A stretch of DNA of 34,345 bases from Dehalococcoidia bacterium (lineage in GTDB: Bacteria; Chloroflexota; Dehalococcoidia; SHYD01; SHYC01): NCBI GenBank assembly GCA_009693005.1, contig SHYC01000003.1:1-34345 (forward strand), read 5' to 3'. A model generated the notes under the pieces. That model worked only from the letters and a program-made list of their open reading frames with translations, had not been told where the DNA came from and made no database searches. A program made the position numbers and the translations under genes. Position 1 is the stretch's first letter, and each line of letters begins with the position of its first letter. This document shows, in pieces, positions 9,256-18,467 of this stretch.

Positions 9256-11154
9256 ATGTCTTTATTCCGTTATATGATCAGATCCCCCAGGCTAGCCCTT
9301 TGCCTCATAGTCCTTCTAGCTTTCCTGATTCGCGTACACAACCTCTCCTTTGAGAGCATTGATATGGATGAAGCGGATGCCATTGCCTTCGCTTCGATGC
9401 CTCTCAAGGATACTTTAGCCCTTTTTACCAAGCCAGGCGAGAACGGGCCTCTTTATTATCTGCTGCTAAAGGGGTGGATGGCTTTCGTAGGGCAGTCGGA
9501 GTTCGCAGTCAGGTTCTTATCGGTGATCCCAGGGGTCCTGGCTGTTCCTGTCATATACAACTTAGCCTTAATGGTCTTTGCCCGGCGCCGAGAAGGCCTG
9601 ATTGCAGCGGTCCTGGTCACCTTCTCCTCGTACCTGCTCTATTACTCGCAGATGACCAGGATGTATTCCCTGGTGCTGCTGACCAGCCTGCTTTCCGGTT
9701 ACCTGCTGCTCAAGGCGCTGGAAGAGCACAAGTGGGGGCTTTGGCTCCTATATGCTCTCTTCGCGACCTTGAGTATGTACCTTCACATCTTTGCAGCTCT
9801 GATGGTCCCCTGGCATCTTGCCTATTATTTAACCTGCATAGCACGGAAAGATGGCCGGCGGTCTCTGCGCGCGGGATTAACGGCCTTCGCAGTCGTCACT
9901 CTGCCATACTTGCCCCTCGGCCTAATTAGACTGAGTATGATTAGAAACCCAGAGGTGGTTGGCCGCCAATACTCGGGCCCGCAGTCTCCACTTGGCATGC
10001 TATCAACCCTATCCAGAGAATATGGCACCAACTTTGATGGCCTTCCGTCCGCGCTTCTCTACTCTTTCTTTGCGGGTATGACATTGGCAGGGCTGATAAG
10101 CCTGTTTCTGCCTGAGAAAAGGCGCAGGCTTCATTGGTTCCTGGTTTTCGGCCTGGCGGCGCCTATATCGTTCGCCTATGTAATAGTAAGCTTTGGCGCG
10201 CCGCTTTTTTCGTCCAGATACTTGATAATCACCCTTCCAGTCTTTTTTCTTCTCTGGGCCAGCGCCATCGCCATGCTGAGAGAGCGCATTGGGATCTGGG
10301 CCTATAGCATAATAGCGATCACAATAGTCTTAAACGGCGCTCGGTGGACGGAAAGCAGCGTGTACGGCCAGCACTTCCGTGAGGACTGGCGGGGCGGATC
10401 ATTGTACTTAAAGGAGAGAATAACGCAGGAGGACCTGCTGATAATTCCCTGGCCAAACGTAGCCAACGCCTTCAGGTACTACGCTGGCAACAGCACGGCT
10501 ATCCTCAGCGCAGACGCCGCGCTGGCCGGCGCTTCCGATATCCGGTTAGGCCCTGCGTTTCAGAAGGCTGCAGCCGGCAGAAAAAACGTCTGGTTTATGA
10601 GAGCTTACTATCAAGAGGGCGATATGGCTCCCATGAAAACCTGGCTGGAAGCGAATACGTACGTGCTTGACCACCAAAATTTTCCCGGCATATACGTCAC
10701 TCACTACCTTATTAGCGGAGGGAAGCCGGAGGTCGAGACAAAGGTATCTTTTGGGCACACGCTGATGCTGCTTGGGTACGACAGACCGAAGCCGCCACCT
10801 GATCCTGGCGGACCCTGGGCGGTCAAACTATACTGGCAAGCTCTTGTTCCTATGGACAAGGACTATGCAACGGTCCTTGCGGCTGTGGATTCTCAAGGAG
10901 AGATTATAACGAAGGTTGAGGGCGCAATAAACCAAAACAGGTATCCTACCTCGCGGTGGCAGCGTGGTTGGACCATGCCGGAGGAAAAGGAACTGAGGCT
11001 TCCAACGCTTGCAAACGGAAGCTACACCCTTATGGTTGGAGTCCAAGAATTGAACGGGGATGCACGCCTAACTCCGGACTCAGATCTGTGGCGTGATAAT
11101 CTGGCCATAATAGGGGTTGTCCAGCCTGAGAACGCGCAAAAAGAGGCTGGATGA
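9256..11154 (+). CDS. GT39/ArnT-like membrane glycosyltransferase with C-terminal beta-sandwich-like domain
   Basis: IDMDEADAIAFASMPLKDTLALFTKPGENGPLYYLLLKGWMAFVGQSEFAVRFLSVIPGVL, many TM segments; C-term YWQALVPMDKDYATVLAAVDSQGEII. Confidence 0.82.
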   Translation: MSLFRYMIRSPRLALCLIVLLAFLIRVHNLSFESIDMDEADAIAFASMPLKDTLALFTKPGENGPLYYLLLKGWMAFVGQSEFAVRFLSVIPGVLAVPVIYNLALMVFARRREGLIAAVLVTFSSYLLYYSQMTRMYSLVLLTSLLSGYLLLKALEEHKWGLWLLYALFATLSMYLHIFAALMVPWHLAYYLTCIARKDGRRSLRAGLTAFAVVTLPYLPLGLIRLSMIRNPEVVGRQYSGPQSPLGMLSTLSREYGTNFDGLPSALLYSFFAGMTLAGLISLFLPEKRRRLHWFLVFGLAAPISFAYVIVSFGAPLFSSRYLIITLPVFFLLWASAIAMLRERIGIWAYSIIAITIVLNGARWTESSVYGQHFREDWRGGSLYLKERITQEDLLIIPWPNVANAFRYYAGNSTAILSADAALAGASDIRLGPAFQKAAAGRKNVWFMRAYYQEGDMAPMKTWLEANTYVLDHQNFPGIYVTHYLISGGKPEVETKVSFGHTLMLLGYDRPKPPPDPGGPWAVKLYWQALVPMDKDYATVLAAVDSQGEIITKVEGAINQNRYPTSRWQRGWTMPEEKELRLPTLANGSYTLMVGVQELNGDARLTPDSDLWRDNLAIIGVVQPENAQKEAG

Positions 11155-11172
11155 GCGTCTCCGGATCAGGTT

Positions 11173-11283
11173 CTACTCTTTGTCGGCGCCAAAGAACACC
11201 TTTAGTATCCAGGCTGACAAGTAAGCCAATCCGATAAATATCAGAGCGATAATTATCAGTAAACACCATATTCCGCAAGTCAT
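11173..11283 (-). CDS. Candidate 36-aa single-TM small protein
   Basis: MTCGIWCLLIIIALIFIGLAYLSAWILKVFFGADKE*: hydrophobic core and charged C-terminus; no strong RBS seen. Confidence 0.3.
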   Translation of the reverse strand: MTCGIWCLLIIIALIFIGLAYLSAWILKVFFGADKE

Positions 11284-11370
11284 AATCGGTTGCCCGCCGG
11301 TCCAATCAATTTATGCTATTCATGCGAAAATAGCTTTGAAGCCGTCATTGGTTCGAAAGTGCTAGGTCGA

Positions 11371-11450
11371 CGTTGCCTGAGGTTCTCGAAGGCAACGCCC
11401 GCTCCTAGTTCGAGAACCTCAGGCAACGGGCTACGCTCATCCATTTTCAT
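11371..11450. repeat. Dispersed palindromic repeat, copy B (perfect 19-bp inverted repeat)
   Basis: GTTGCCTGAGGTTCTCGAA (11372-11390) / TTCGAGAACCTCAGGCAAC (11409-11427), 18-nt loop. Confidence 0.9.
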
Positions 11451-11463
11451 CCTCTATGGCGCC

Positions 11464-11492
11464 GCTGGCAAGCGGCATGGACGATTGCCAGC
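11464..11492. repeat. Short hairpin in repeat-rich intergenic region
   Basis: GCTGGCAA (11464-11471) / TTGCCAGC (11485-11492). Confidence 0.6.
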
Positions 11493-11530
11493 CGGAGGCC
11501 AAAGCAATCTCTCGTGAGTTGCGACCTGCC

Positions 11531-11584
11531 GAGATTGGTTCACGGAGTCTGTCCTGAACATAGCCGAAGGGCTCGCAATGACTA
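11531..11584. repeat. REP-like dispersed intergenic sequence
   Basis: gagattggttcacggagtctgtcctgaacatagccgaagggctcgcaatgact; the gtcctga...cgaaggg core also occurs in repeat copy A, and attggttcggag occurs at 1186. Confidence 0.5.
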
Positions 11585-11644
11585 ATTGATCTTATGTTCA
11601 TCCCTAGTGGTCGGAGCAACGCTCGCCAGTATTTTGCCAGCTAT

Positions 11645-11683
11645 ACCGGGATTATGCTACTATCCAAGTGATATAGTCCCGGT
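11645..11683. other. Imperfect inverted repeat (hairpin)
   Basis: ACCGGGATTAT / ATAGTCCCGGT, 11-nt arms with one wobble position. Confidence 0.5.
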
Positions 11684-11784
11684 TTATCGGTAATCCAGGT
11701 TGATGAGAGCAACTCATACGTTATCAGAATGCTGCTTTGGTGTCCAAATCTTGCAGTGAACCTGCCAAACTAAGGAGGTGCCCC

Positions 11785-12105
11785 ATGCTTGAATACCGGT
11801 TTGAACGAGAATGTCGTACCCAGCATTCTGAGTCCTACTCTATAACAGAGGAGGGACGAAAGATAGGGCGTATTGACCTGCATTTTACCTATGACGTAGT
11901 TGAAGGAAGCTTGGTTATACCGGAACGTCTTACCAGCGAAGAGATAGATGAGTTGGTCCAGCTTATAGACCAGGAGTTATTGCCATCCTCTGGGGTGCCT
12001 CGAACAGACTTCATAGTAAACGTGTTTGCCGGCCGGGAAGTAGGCATCTTTAGCGATGAGGACTTCGAGCAAGAGGACGAGCCCACTAACGGGCGTACCC
12101 CGTAG
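11785..12105 (+). CDS. Hypothetical protein
   Basis: ATG 11785 preceded by aaggaggtgcccc RBS; MLEYRFERECRTQHSESYSITEEGRKIGRIDLHFTYDVVEGSLVIPERLTSEEIDELVQLIDQELL... Confidence 0.65.
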   Translation: MLEYRFERECRTQHSESYSITEEGRKIGRIDLHFTYDVVEGSLVIPERLTSEEIDELVQLIDQELLPSSGVPRTDFIVNVFAGREVGIFSDEDFEQEDEPTNGRTP

Positions 12106-12204
12106 CAGATTTCTAACCCCGTTAAGATTAGCACCCTCATCAGCCTCCTTGTTGGCGATCATAAAGCAGCCAGGAAAACACTATCAGAGAGAAGCCTTAT
12201 CGTT

Positions 12205-12648
12205 ATGCCTATAGAACGCTTGGTGTCGGCAGGCGGAGTCCTGGTTAGAGAAATCAACGGTGAAACAGAGACGGTCCTGTGTGGTAGGCCGAGCACGGGT
12301 CTTTGGGGTCTCCCAAAAGGTACGCCCAATAGTGGCGAAACTCTAAAGGAGACAGCGCTTAGAGAGGTAGAGGAGGAAACAGGAATCAGGCCCCGAATAG
12401 AAGGTAAAATCGGTACTACCCAGTACCGGTTCAAGAGATCTCAGGACAAAGCCAGGTGTTTCAAGACCGTACACTACTACCTGATGACTCCAGTACTTGG
12501 AGATACTTCTCTCCATGATGCGGAATATGAAGAGGTAATCTGGTGTTCAATAGCGGTTGCCATCGATAAGTTGAGCCATGAAAATGACGTACAAATATTA
12601 AAATTGGCCGTCGATATGGCGGCAAGAAGAGGGGTGCCTAAACAGTAA
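12205..12648 (+). CDS. NUDIX hydrolase
   Basis: GLPKGTPNSGETLKETALREVEEETGI matches the Nudix box GX5EX7REUXEEXGU. Confidence 0.93.
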   Translation: MPIERLVSAGGVLVREINGETETVLCGRPSTGLWGLPKGTPNSGETLKETALREVEEETGIRPRIEGKIGTTQYRFKRSQDKARCFKTVHYYLMTPVLGDTSLHDAEYEEVIWCSIAVAIDKLSHENDVQILKLAVDMAARRGVPKQ

Positions 12649-12657
12649 GGAGTTCAA

Positions 12658-13290
12658 GTGTTAGATAGAATCCTGTCTTGGTTAGGCGTTACGAGTCGAG
12701 AAACAGGTAGGGCCGACAAAGTGGAAATCAAAGGCGAGAAGGTAATACTGAGAGAAAAGCGCCTGGAGGACGCCGAAAGTGACTACAAGTGGCGCTCAGA
12801 CCCTGAGTTGGCGACCTTCGATGGCGTCCCTCCTTTAAGAATGTCCTTGAACTCATATCTATCTGTCTTCAGAGAAGAACTACGGTACCCATCACGTCGG
12901 CACCGTACCTTTGCTATTGAAGACTATGATGGGCGGCATATAGGCAACTGTATGTATTACGACATTGATGAAGGAGCCGGCCAGGCAGAGCTTGGTATTC
13001 TAATCGGGGAGCGCGAATACTGGAGCAAAGGCTACGGTACAGACGCTGTAAACGCCCTGCTGCATCATATATTTGGCAGCACCAAATTAGAGAGAGTGTA
13101 TCTACACACCTTGGAATGGAATATTCGCGCCCAGAAATCATTCGAAAAGAGCGGGTTTGTCCGTATTGGAGAGGTCAAACGTAGCGACAATATCTTTATC
13201 GCCATGGAGATCTATAGGTCGTGGATGGAGACCAATGCTAAAACAGGCGCAGGCCATTTTGGGGATACTGGTGAGACATCTCCTGAATAA
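12658..13290 (+). CDS. GNAT family N-acetyltransferase
   Basis: GTG start; VILREKRLEDAESDYKWRSDPEL, ELGILIGEREYWSKGYGTDAVNALLHHIF, LHTLEWNIRAQKSFEKSGFVRIGE. Confidence 0.88.
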   Translation: MLDRILSWLGVTSRETGRADKVEIKGEKVILREKRLEDAESDYKWRSDPELATFDGVPPLRMSLNSYLSVFREELRYPSRRHRTFAIEDYDGRHIGNCMYYDIDEGAGQAELGILIGEREYWSKGYGTDAVNALLHHIFGSTKLERVYLHTLEWNIRAQKSFEKSGFVRIGEVKRSDNIFIAMEIYRSWMETNAKTGAGHFGDTGETSPE

Positions 13291-13427
13291 TGCTATAGAG
13301 TCTTCTAGCCTTCTGAAAGGACTGGTTTTGCTGCGTGCAAAGGCGCTCTGTCCGATACTCGCGTCGGGGTAATTCCGGAGACCGACAACGGCGAGCCATC
13401 AGCCCAATTACTACGCTGCAGAAGGCT

Positions 13428-14141
13428 ATGAGCTTCCTCACGATTAATAAACCTATCAAGGCCGGCTTGTTAGTGCTGGGACTGTTCCTCCTGACACGGC
13501 CAGACGGCTTTGTAATTAAGAGCAGCGCAGACACCGTCGAAGAGTATCGCTTGCCCTGGAAGTCTTCCCAGCGAATGTACACTTTGCAGGGGCAAAATCA
13601 GGGCACTCACGTTGGTTTTAGCTCCAGGTACGCCTTTGACTTTGCCCCTGGCCCGACAGACGGTTCGCAATTTGAGGTATTGGCTGTAAAGTCTGGTAAG
13701 GTTGTTATGGCTGCAGGCGCCTTTGCTCCAGGCCTTGACTGCGATCCATCAGCCTCAGCTCGTTCAAACTTTGTCCTTCTTGACCACGGGGATGGCACTG
13801 GCTCCAGATATGAACACCTGGCCCAGGGTAGCATATTGGTTAAGCTGGGGCAGCGTGTAGCACAGGGTGCGGTTCTGGCGACGAGCGGAACTACTGGATT
13901 TGTATGCGGCATAAGGCATCTCCATTACACTGCCCTTGACATAAAGACAATGGAGTCCATACACCGTCCTTTCTCGGACCCAGATGTTAAGAAGGATAAT
14001 GGCGCCCCTAAAACCGGTGAACGGTACTCGTCCACCAATATACGTATTTCATCCAAGGGCGGGAAATCCTTTCTTCCCGTGATGATGCGGGGCTATTCGA
14101 TTCCCAGCGGCAGAGAATCTACCGGCACTAGGGCGCCGTAA
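13428..14141 (+). CDS. Secreted M23 (LytM-like) peptidase domain protein
   Basis: N-terminal signal-like segment from ATG 13428; THVGFSSRYAFDFAPGPTDG...VLAVKSGKVV...NFVLLDHGDGTGSRYEHLAQGSILVKLGQRVAQGAVLATSGTTGFVCGIRHLHY. Confidence 0.82.
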   Translation: MSFLTINKPIKAGLLVLGLFLLTRPDGFVIKSSADTVEEYRLPWKSSQRMYTLQGQNQGTHVGFSSRYAFDFAPGPTDGSQFEVLAVKSGKVVMAAGAFAPGLDCDPSASARSNFVLLDHGDGTGSRYEHLAQGSILVKLGQRVAQGAVLATSGTTGFVCGIRHLHYTALDIKTMESIHRPFSDPDVKKDNGAPKTGERYSSTNIRISSKGGKSFLPVMMRGYSIPSGRESTGTRAP

Positions 14142-14308
14142 CGAGGAGTCATCCCTGGTCTCGATGTAAGCAGGCCTGTACATTAAGGAATATGATTGCC
14201 TCAAAGCATTTCTACCAGCTAACCTGTAGGAGCGGTTCATGGATCGCCTTTACCGGCGTACATAACTTATATCGTCTAGTTTCGAGGCAATAACGGGAAT
14301 TTGCATAA

Positions 14309-14845
14309 ATGGTAGATAAGCGAGATGGCCGCGTTGGGCTTGTTATTGTAAATACCGGCAGTGGCAAGGGAAAGACCACCGCCTCGCTGGGTCTAATGCT
14401 CAGGGCCTGGGGCCAGGGCATGAAGACGGTGATGCTCCAGTTTATTAAGACCAAGACCAGCAACTACGGGGAGAACAAGGCAGCCAGAAAGTTGGGCGTC
14501 GAGATGGTGCCACTGGGCGCCGGCTTCACGTGGCTGTCAAGGGACATAGAAAAGGACAAAGCGCTGGCAAGAGAGGGATGGGATGCTGCAAAACAGAGGT
14601 TGTGTTCTGAAGAGTACGACCTGGTGATTTTGGACGAGCTCACCTATACAATGAAGTACGGATGGCTATCCGTGGAGGAGGTTCTTGAGGCGCTGCGCCG
14701 GAGACCTTCGTGGCAGCATGTCGTTATTACCGGACGGGACGCCCCACCAGAGCTCATTGAATACGCAGATCTGGTCACGGAGATGAAAGAGATAAAGCAT
14801 CCTTACAAGAGCGGGGTTAAGGCGCAGCCGGGGGTGGAGTTCTAG
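14309..14845 (+). CDS. cobO: Cob(I)yrinic acid a,c-diamide adenosyltransferase
   Basis: VNTGSGKGKTTASLGLMLRAWGQGMKTVMLQFIKT, YDLVILDELTYTMKYGWL, VVITGRDAPPELIEYADLVTEMKEIKHPYKSGVKAQPGVEF. Confidence 0.93.
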   Translation: MVDKRDGRVGLVIVNTGSGKGKTTASLGLMLRAWGQGMKTVMLQFIKTKTSNYGENKAARKLGVEMVPLGAGFTWLSRDIEKDKALAREGWDAAKQRLCSEEYDLVILDELTYTMKYGWLSVEEVLEALRRRPSWQHVVITGRDAPPELIEYADLVTEMKEIKHPYKSGVKAQPGVEF

Positions 14846-15156
14846 GACAGGTCTAGAGATACCGGCGGGCAATACCAGTTGAGCCTGGTAATTATCGGCA
14901 TAACCTCTTTCAGCCTTCGTATGAGAAGGCAATAGCTGGACTGCTGGGCTTTTGTTAACTGGCTGCTGTTATAGAATCCATCAAGCTCTACGAGGTAGTC
15001 TGCCATCATGTGATCCCAGTATAAACTTTCAGATACCCTATCCCACTCTTCCAGGGTCTCCCATTCCTCTGCCAAGTCACGTAGATCATCTATAAAGCTG
15101 TGAATAGCGTTCAAGCTACGTTCAGCCCTTTGGATCACTTCGGTTGTCTGTGCCAT
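14842..15156 (-). CDS. Hypothetical protein (downstream member of overlapping pair)
   Basis: MAQTTEVIQRAERSLNAIHSFIDDLRDLAEEWETLEEWDRVSESLYWDHMMADYLVELDGFY...; 22-nt overlap with the upstream gene. Confidence 0.55.
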   Translation of the reverse strand: MAQTTEVIQRAERSLNAIHSFIDDLRDLAEEWETLEEWDRVSESLYWDHMMADYLVELDGFYNSSQLTKAQQSSYCLLIRRLKEVMPIITRLNWYCPPVSLDLS

Positions 15157-15665
15157 ATCAAATTATCTCTCATAGGATGTTGTAGGGCTTCCAGCGCCTC
15201 TTTAGGTTGGTATGCTGTTGTCCAATAGCCTATATGTATTCTGTATTCTACTATAATCCACTCTTCACCCAAAGGGCCCCGTAGATGACCGGCACGACGA
15301 ATAAAGCCTATTTGCCATTCCCCTTGGTAACGGCTAGTAAATATACCGGTCTCTTGGTCATGAACTACTTCACGAATACTCTCTAAATAGTCGTCTAATG
15401 TTATGTTAGTAAGCCATTCTCTGCCTATGATAACATGGCGAAGATAGTGTCGTTCTGCTGCGGTAAGGGTGTCGTTTCCTCTTAATACTCTACCATTCCA
15501 TTCAAGTCCCGCCAACCCGCGAGCGCGGCCGAGTGTAGGCGAAAACCCAGCCCGTGCTACGTGCTCAACTATACCCCGAAGCTCCTCTTCTGTAGGCTGC
15601 CGGACTCCGGTAGCCTACAGAATGAGTCTATCACAATCTGAGAGCTTATGGTCTGTGGCTGCCAT
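15135..15665 (-). pseudogene. Hypothetical protein; 5' part in frame but interrupted by TAG (ORF track shows only TTG 15515 to 15135)
   Basis: Minus-strand ATG 15665: MAATDHKLSDCDRLIL*ATGVRQPTEEELRGIVEHVARAGFSPTLGRARGLAGLEWNGRVLRGND...; TAG at 15617-15615. Confidence 0.5.
15590..15620. other. Strong hairpin overlapping the in-frame TAG
   Basis: CTGTAGGCTGCCGG ACT CCGGTAGCCTACAG: 14-nt arms, one wobble, 3-nt loop. Confidence 0.8.
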
Positions 15666-15679
15666 CTAATAGTAAAGGC

Positions 15680-17716
15680 TCAGTCCCTGAGGTGGTATGG
15701 TACATCTATTACCACTATGCCGGGATGAAACAGAAGAGCGGCCTTGAGACGCAAGGCCGTCTGGTTGTGGATCAGGTGCTCCCACCAGCGCCGCGGCACA
15801 TATTCAGGCAGGATGACCGTCACCGTATCGCTTGGATGCGTGTCTCGCACCGCGTCGATATAGGCTATAAGCGGATTGGTTAGGGACCGGAAGGGTGACT
15901 CGATGATGACTAGAGGCGCCTGCATCCCGAACTCCTGCCAGGACCTGCGGAACTTATCCGCTCTCTCCTCATCCTCAGCAACGTGGACCGCTATTATCTG
16001 CTCCAGAGCCGCGATGGCCTGAGCGTAGGCCAGCGCCTGCCTGGCTGGTAAGCCCAGATTAGCAATAGGAACAACCACCCTGAGGTGGATAGAACGCGGG
16101 TCCAAAGGTGTTTCAGGAGTGCTGGCCTCCGCTAAATGCAAGTAATGCCGGTGTATGGCCCACATTACACCAACGAGGATTGGTATGAGCACCATTACCA
16201 TCCAGGCCCCCAGGGCAAACTTAGAGACGCCTATTACAATGGCTACGCCTCCTGTGGCTGCAGCCCCAACACCGTTTACCGCAAGTCTTGCAACCCAGCT
16301 TCGTTCCTCTCTCCGCCGCAGCCACCAGCGCCTTACCAGCCCTGTTTGGCTCAAAGTAAAGGCAATGAACACACCTACGGTATAGAGTGGGATAAGGTTG
16401 GTGACGCTGCCTTCGTAGACCCAGACCAACAAAGCTGCTGTAAGGGACAAGACTATGATGCCGCTGGTGAAAGCCAGACGGTCACCCCTGAACATGAACT
16501 GGCGGGGTAGATACCGGTCCTGGGCTAAGATAGAGGCCAGACGTGGGAAGCCGTTAAAGGCGGTGTTACCCGCTAACACCAGCAGCAGCGCAGTTGAGAA
16601 TTGCAAGAGGTAGTAGAACCAGTTCTGCCCTGTAAAGGCCCGTGCTATCTGGCTCAGCACCGTCTCCACTTCATGAGGGTCTGGCACTACACCAACCCGG
16701 CCTGCCAGAAAGCTTAGTCCGGCGAATATGGTGGCGAATAAAGCTCCCATTATGATCAAAGTCGTCTGAGCGTTACGCACCTCGGGCTGCTGAAAAGAAG
16801 GTACACCATTTGATACCGCTTCTACTCCCGTTAATGCGACCGAACCTGAGGCAAAAGCGCGGAACACTAGCAGCAGAGTCAGTGGCGCAGCGGTATGGGC
16901 GGTAGTCCATTCTTGTGGCGCCTGATACTCTGGCGCATCGCCAGTCAAAAGTCGATACATTCCGAAAGCCACCAGGCTAAGCACACTCAGAAGATACACA
17001 TAAGTAGGCGCCATAAATACCTTACCCGACTCCCGAACACCTCGCAGGTTCACGATGGTCATGAGCGCAATGACTATTACGGCAAAGAGCACCCGTCGGT
17101 CGTGCAGCCCCGGAAAGGCAGAGGTCAGAGCAGCTATTCCCGCCGACACAGATACCGCAACGGTAAGAACATAGTCAGTGAGCAGGGCAGCAGCAGCGAC
17201 CAGCCCAGCTATCGGCCCCAAATTCTCATAGGCCACTATGTAGCTGCCACCACCTCCAGGATACGTAGCAATAACAACACGATCACTTAACACAACTATA
17301 GCAAGTATCAGTATGATGGCCAGGGTAATAGGAACGGTGAGCGTAAGCGCGGAGACGCTAGCCATTATGAGAACACGCATTATCTCTTCGGTCGCGTAGG
17401 CGGACGAGGATATGTTGTCTGAGGCGAAGAGAGATAGTCCCCGCGGGATGCCTACGCGCTCTGACAACTCGGCAGCGCTGGGAAGAGGAGTTCCGAAAAT
17501 CGTTCGCCCAAGGTTAGACAATATACGGCCCGAATAACCTTTCGGCGCAGGGGGGCGTGGAACGATCAGTCCGGGTCGGACGGTGCGGAAAGATTGTTGG
17601 CGGGCTATACGTATAACTTGATCACCAGGCTTGGCGCCGCGTATTACCTCTTTCCACTCAAGGCCGGAGTCTGAGGGCGTATTTGGCGGGTCATTATCGG
17701 AGCCTGGTAACACCAT
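15680..17716 (-). CDS. APC superfamily amino-acid permease with C-terminal soluble domain
   Basis: GIPRGLSLFASDNISSSAYATEEIMRVL, TYPGGGGSYIVAYENLG, multiple TM helices, C-term IHLRVVVPIANLGLPARQALAYAQAIA. Confidence 0.88.
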   Translation of the reverse strand: MVLPGSDNDPPNTPSDSGLEWKEVIRGAKPGDQVIRIARQQSFRTVRPGLIVPRPPAPKGYSGRILSNLGRTIFGTPLPSAAELSERVGIPRGLSLFASDNISSSAYATEEIMRVLIMASVSALTLTVPITLAIILILAIVVLSDRVVIATYPGGGGSYIVAYENLGPIAGLVAAAALLTDYVLTVAVSVSAGIAALTSAFPGLHDRRVLFAVIVIALMTIVNLRGVRESGKVFMAPTYVYLLSVLSLVAFGMYRLLTGDAPEYQAPQEWTTAHTAAPLTLLLVFRAFASGSVALTGVEAVSNGVPSFQQPEVRNAQTTLIIMGALFATIFAGLSFLAGRVGVVPDPHEVETVLSQIARAFTGQNWFYYLLQFSTALLLVLAGNTAFNGFPRLASILAQDRYLPRQFMFRGDRLAFTSGIIVLSLTAALLVWVYEGSVTNLIPLYTVGVFIAFTLSQTGLVRRWWLRRREERSWVARLAVNGVGAAATGGVAIVIGVSKFALGAWMVMVLIPILVGVMWAIHRHYLHLAEASTPETPLDPRSIHLRVVVPIANLGLPARQALAYAQAIAALEQIIAVHVAEDEERADKFRRSWQEFGMQAPLVIIESPFRSLTNPLIAYIDAVRDTHPSDTVTVILPEYVPRRWWEHLIHNQTALRLKAALLFHPGIVVIDVPYHLRD

Positions 17717-17755
17717 GTAATGAACTCTTATTCCTGCTTTGTGGGGGCCAGCCTT

Positions 17756-17776
17756 AAAATCTTTTCGAAAGATTTT
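17756..17776. terminator. Hairpin between MBL-fold gene 3' end and permease 5' end
   Basis: AAAATCTTT TCG AAAGATTTT, perfect 9-bp stem with 3-nt loop. Confidence 0.5.
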
Positions 17777-17807
17777 GTCGTATCTAATAAGACAACGAAT
17801 AAGGCAA

Positions 17808-18467
17808 TTATATACTCAACCCTAGAAACAGCTCTGCGCCAGGCAGAAAGAAAGGGTTGTACTGTTTCTCCTCACCAACCGTCGTGGGCGGGCCATGGCC
17901 AGGGTATATTACCGTATGGTCCGGCAGCGAGAAAATCTTATTCTTGACGGAGGTTATCAACGACCGTCCCGAGCCTCCCTGCCCCTCAAACCTTCCAATG
18001 GAGTTCTGGAAAAGCGTGTCCCCCGTAAATACTCCACCGTCCACGTACAGGCAGGTACTGCCGGGCGTGTGCCCTGGGGTATGCAGCACCCTTACCTCAA
18101 TAGTCCCTACCATAATAGTGGAACCATCCTGGAAGTACTCATCAGGCTCCGGCGAAGGGGTCGCCCTGGCTCCGTAGCTGCTGTGAGCAAGCCTGGCGAA
18201 CAAAGGAACATCATCCGGATGGATCACGAGCTTGGCGCCGGTGTTCTCTCTAATATAAGCATTATTGAATATATGGTCTGAGTGACCGTGAGTATTGAAA
18301 ATATACTCCAGCTTTAGTTGACGCCGCTGTATGAAGTCAAAGAGAGAATGGCTTTGCATGGTGGGGTCAACCAGCGCAGCCTTTCCGGAGACGAGGTCGG
18401 CGATTATGAAAACGCCATTATCCGTCGGGCCAACGCCATAGAAGGGATAGATAGTTGGCTCAGGCAC
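17808..18467 (-). CDS. MBL-fold metallo-hydrolase (hydroxyacylglutathione hydrolase-like)
   Basis: NTHGHSDHIFNN, VLHTPGHTPGSTCLYV, FTGDTLFQNSIGRFE. Confidence 0.9.
   Translation of the reverse strand: MPEPTIYPFYGVGPTDNGVFIIADLVSGKAALVDPTMQSHSLFDFIQRRQLKLEYIFNTHGHSDHIFNNAYIRENTGAKLVIHPDDVPLFARLAHSSYGARATPSPEPDEYFQDGSTIMVGTIEVRVLHTPGHTPGSTCLYVDGGVFTGDTLFQNSIGRFEGQGGSGRSLITSVKNKIFSLPDHTVIYPGHGPPTTVGEEKQYNPFFLPGAELFLGLSI

Noticed and set aside
4502-15617. Genome-wide TAG recoding (suggested by two in-frame TAGs in relic-like genes)
   Set aside because: TAG is used as the ordinary terminal stop of intact genes here (e.g. hemW and SBP paralogs 1, 4 and 5), and another broken gene has a TAA; independent decay is simpler.
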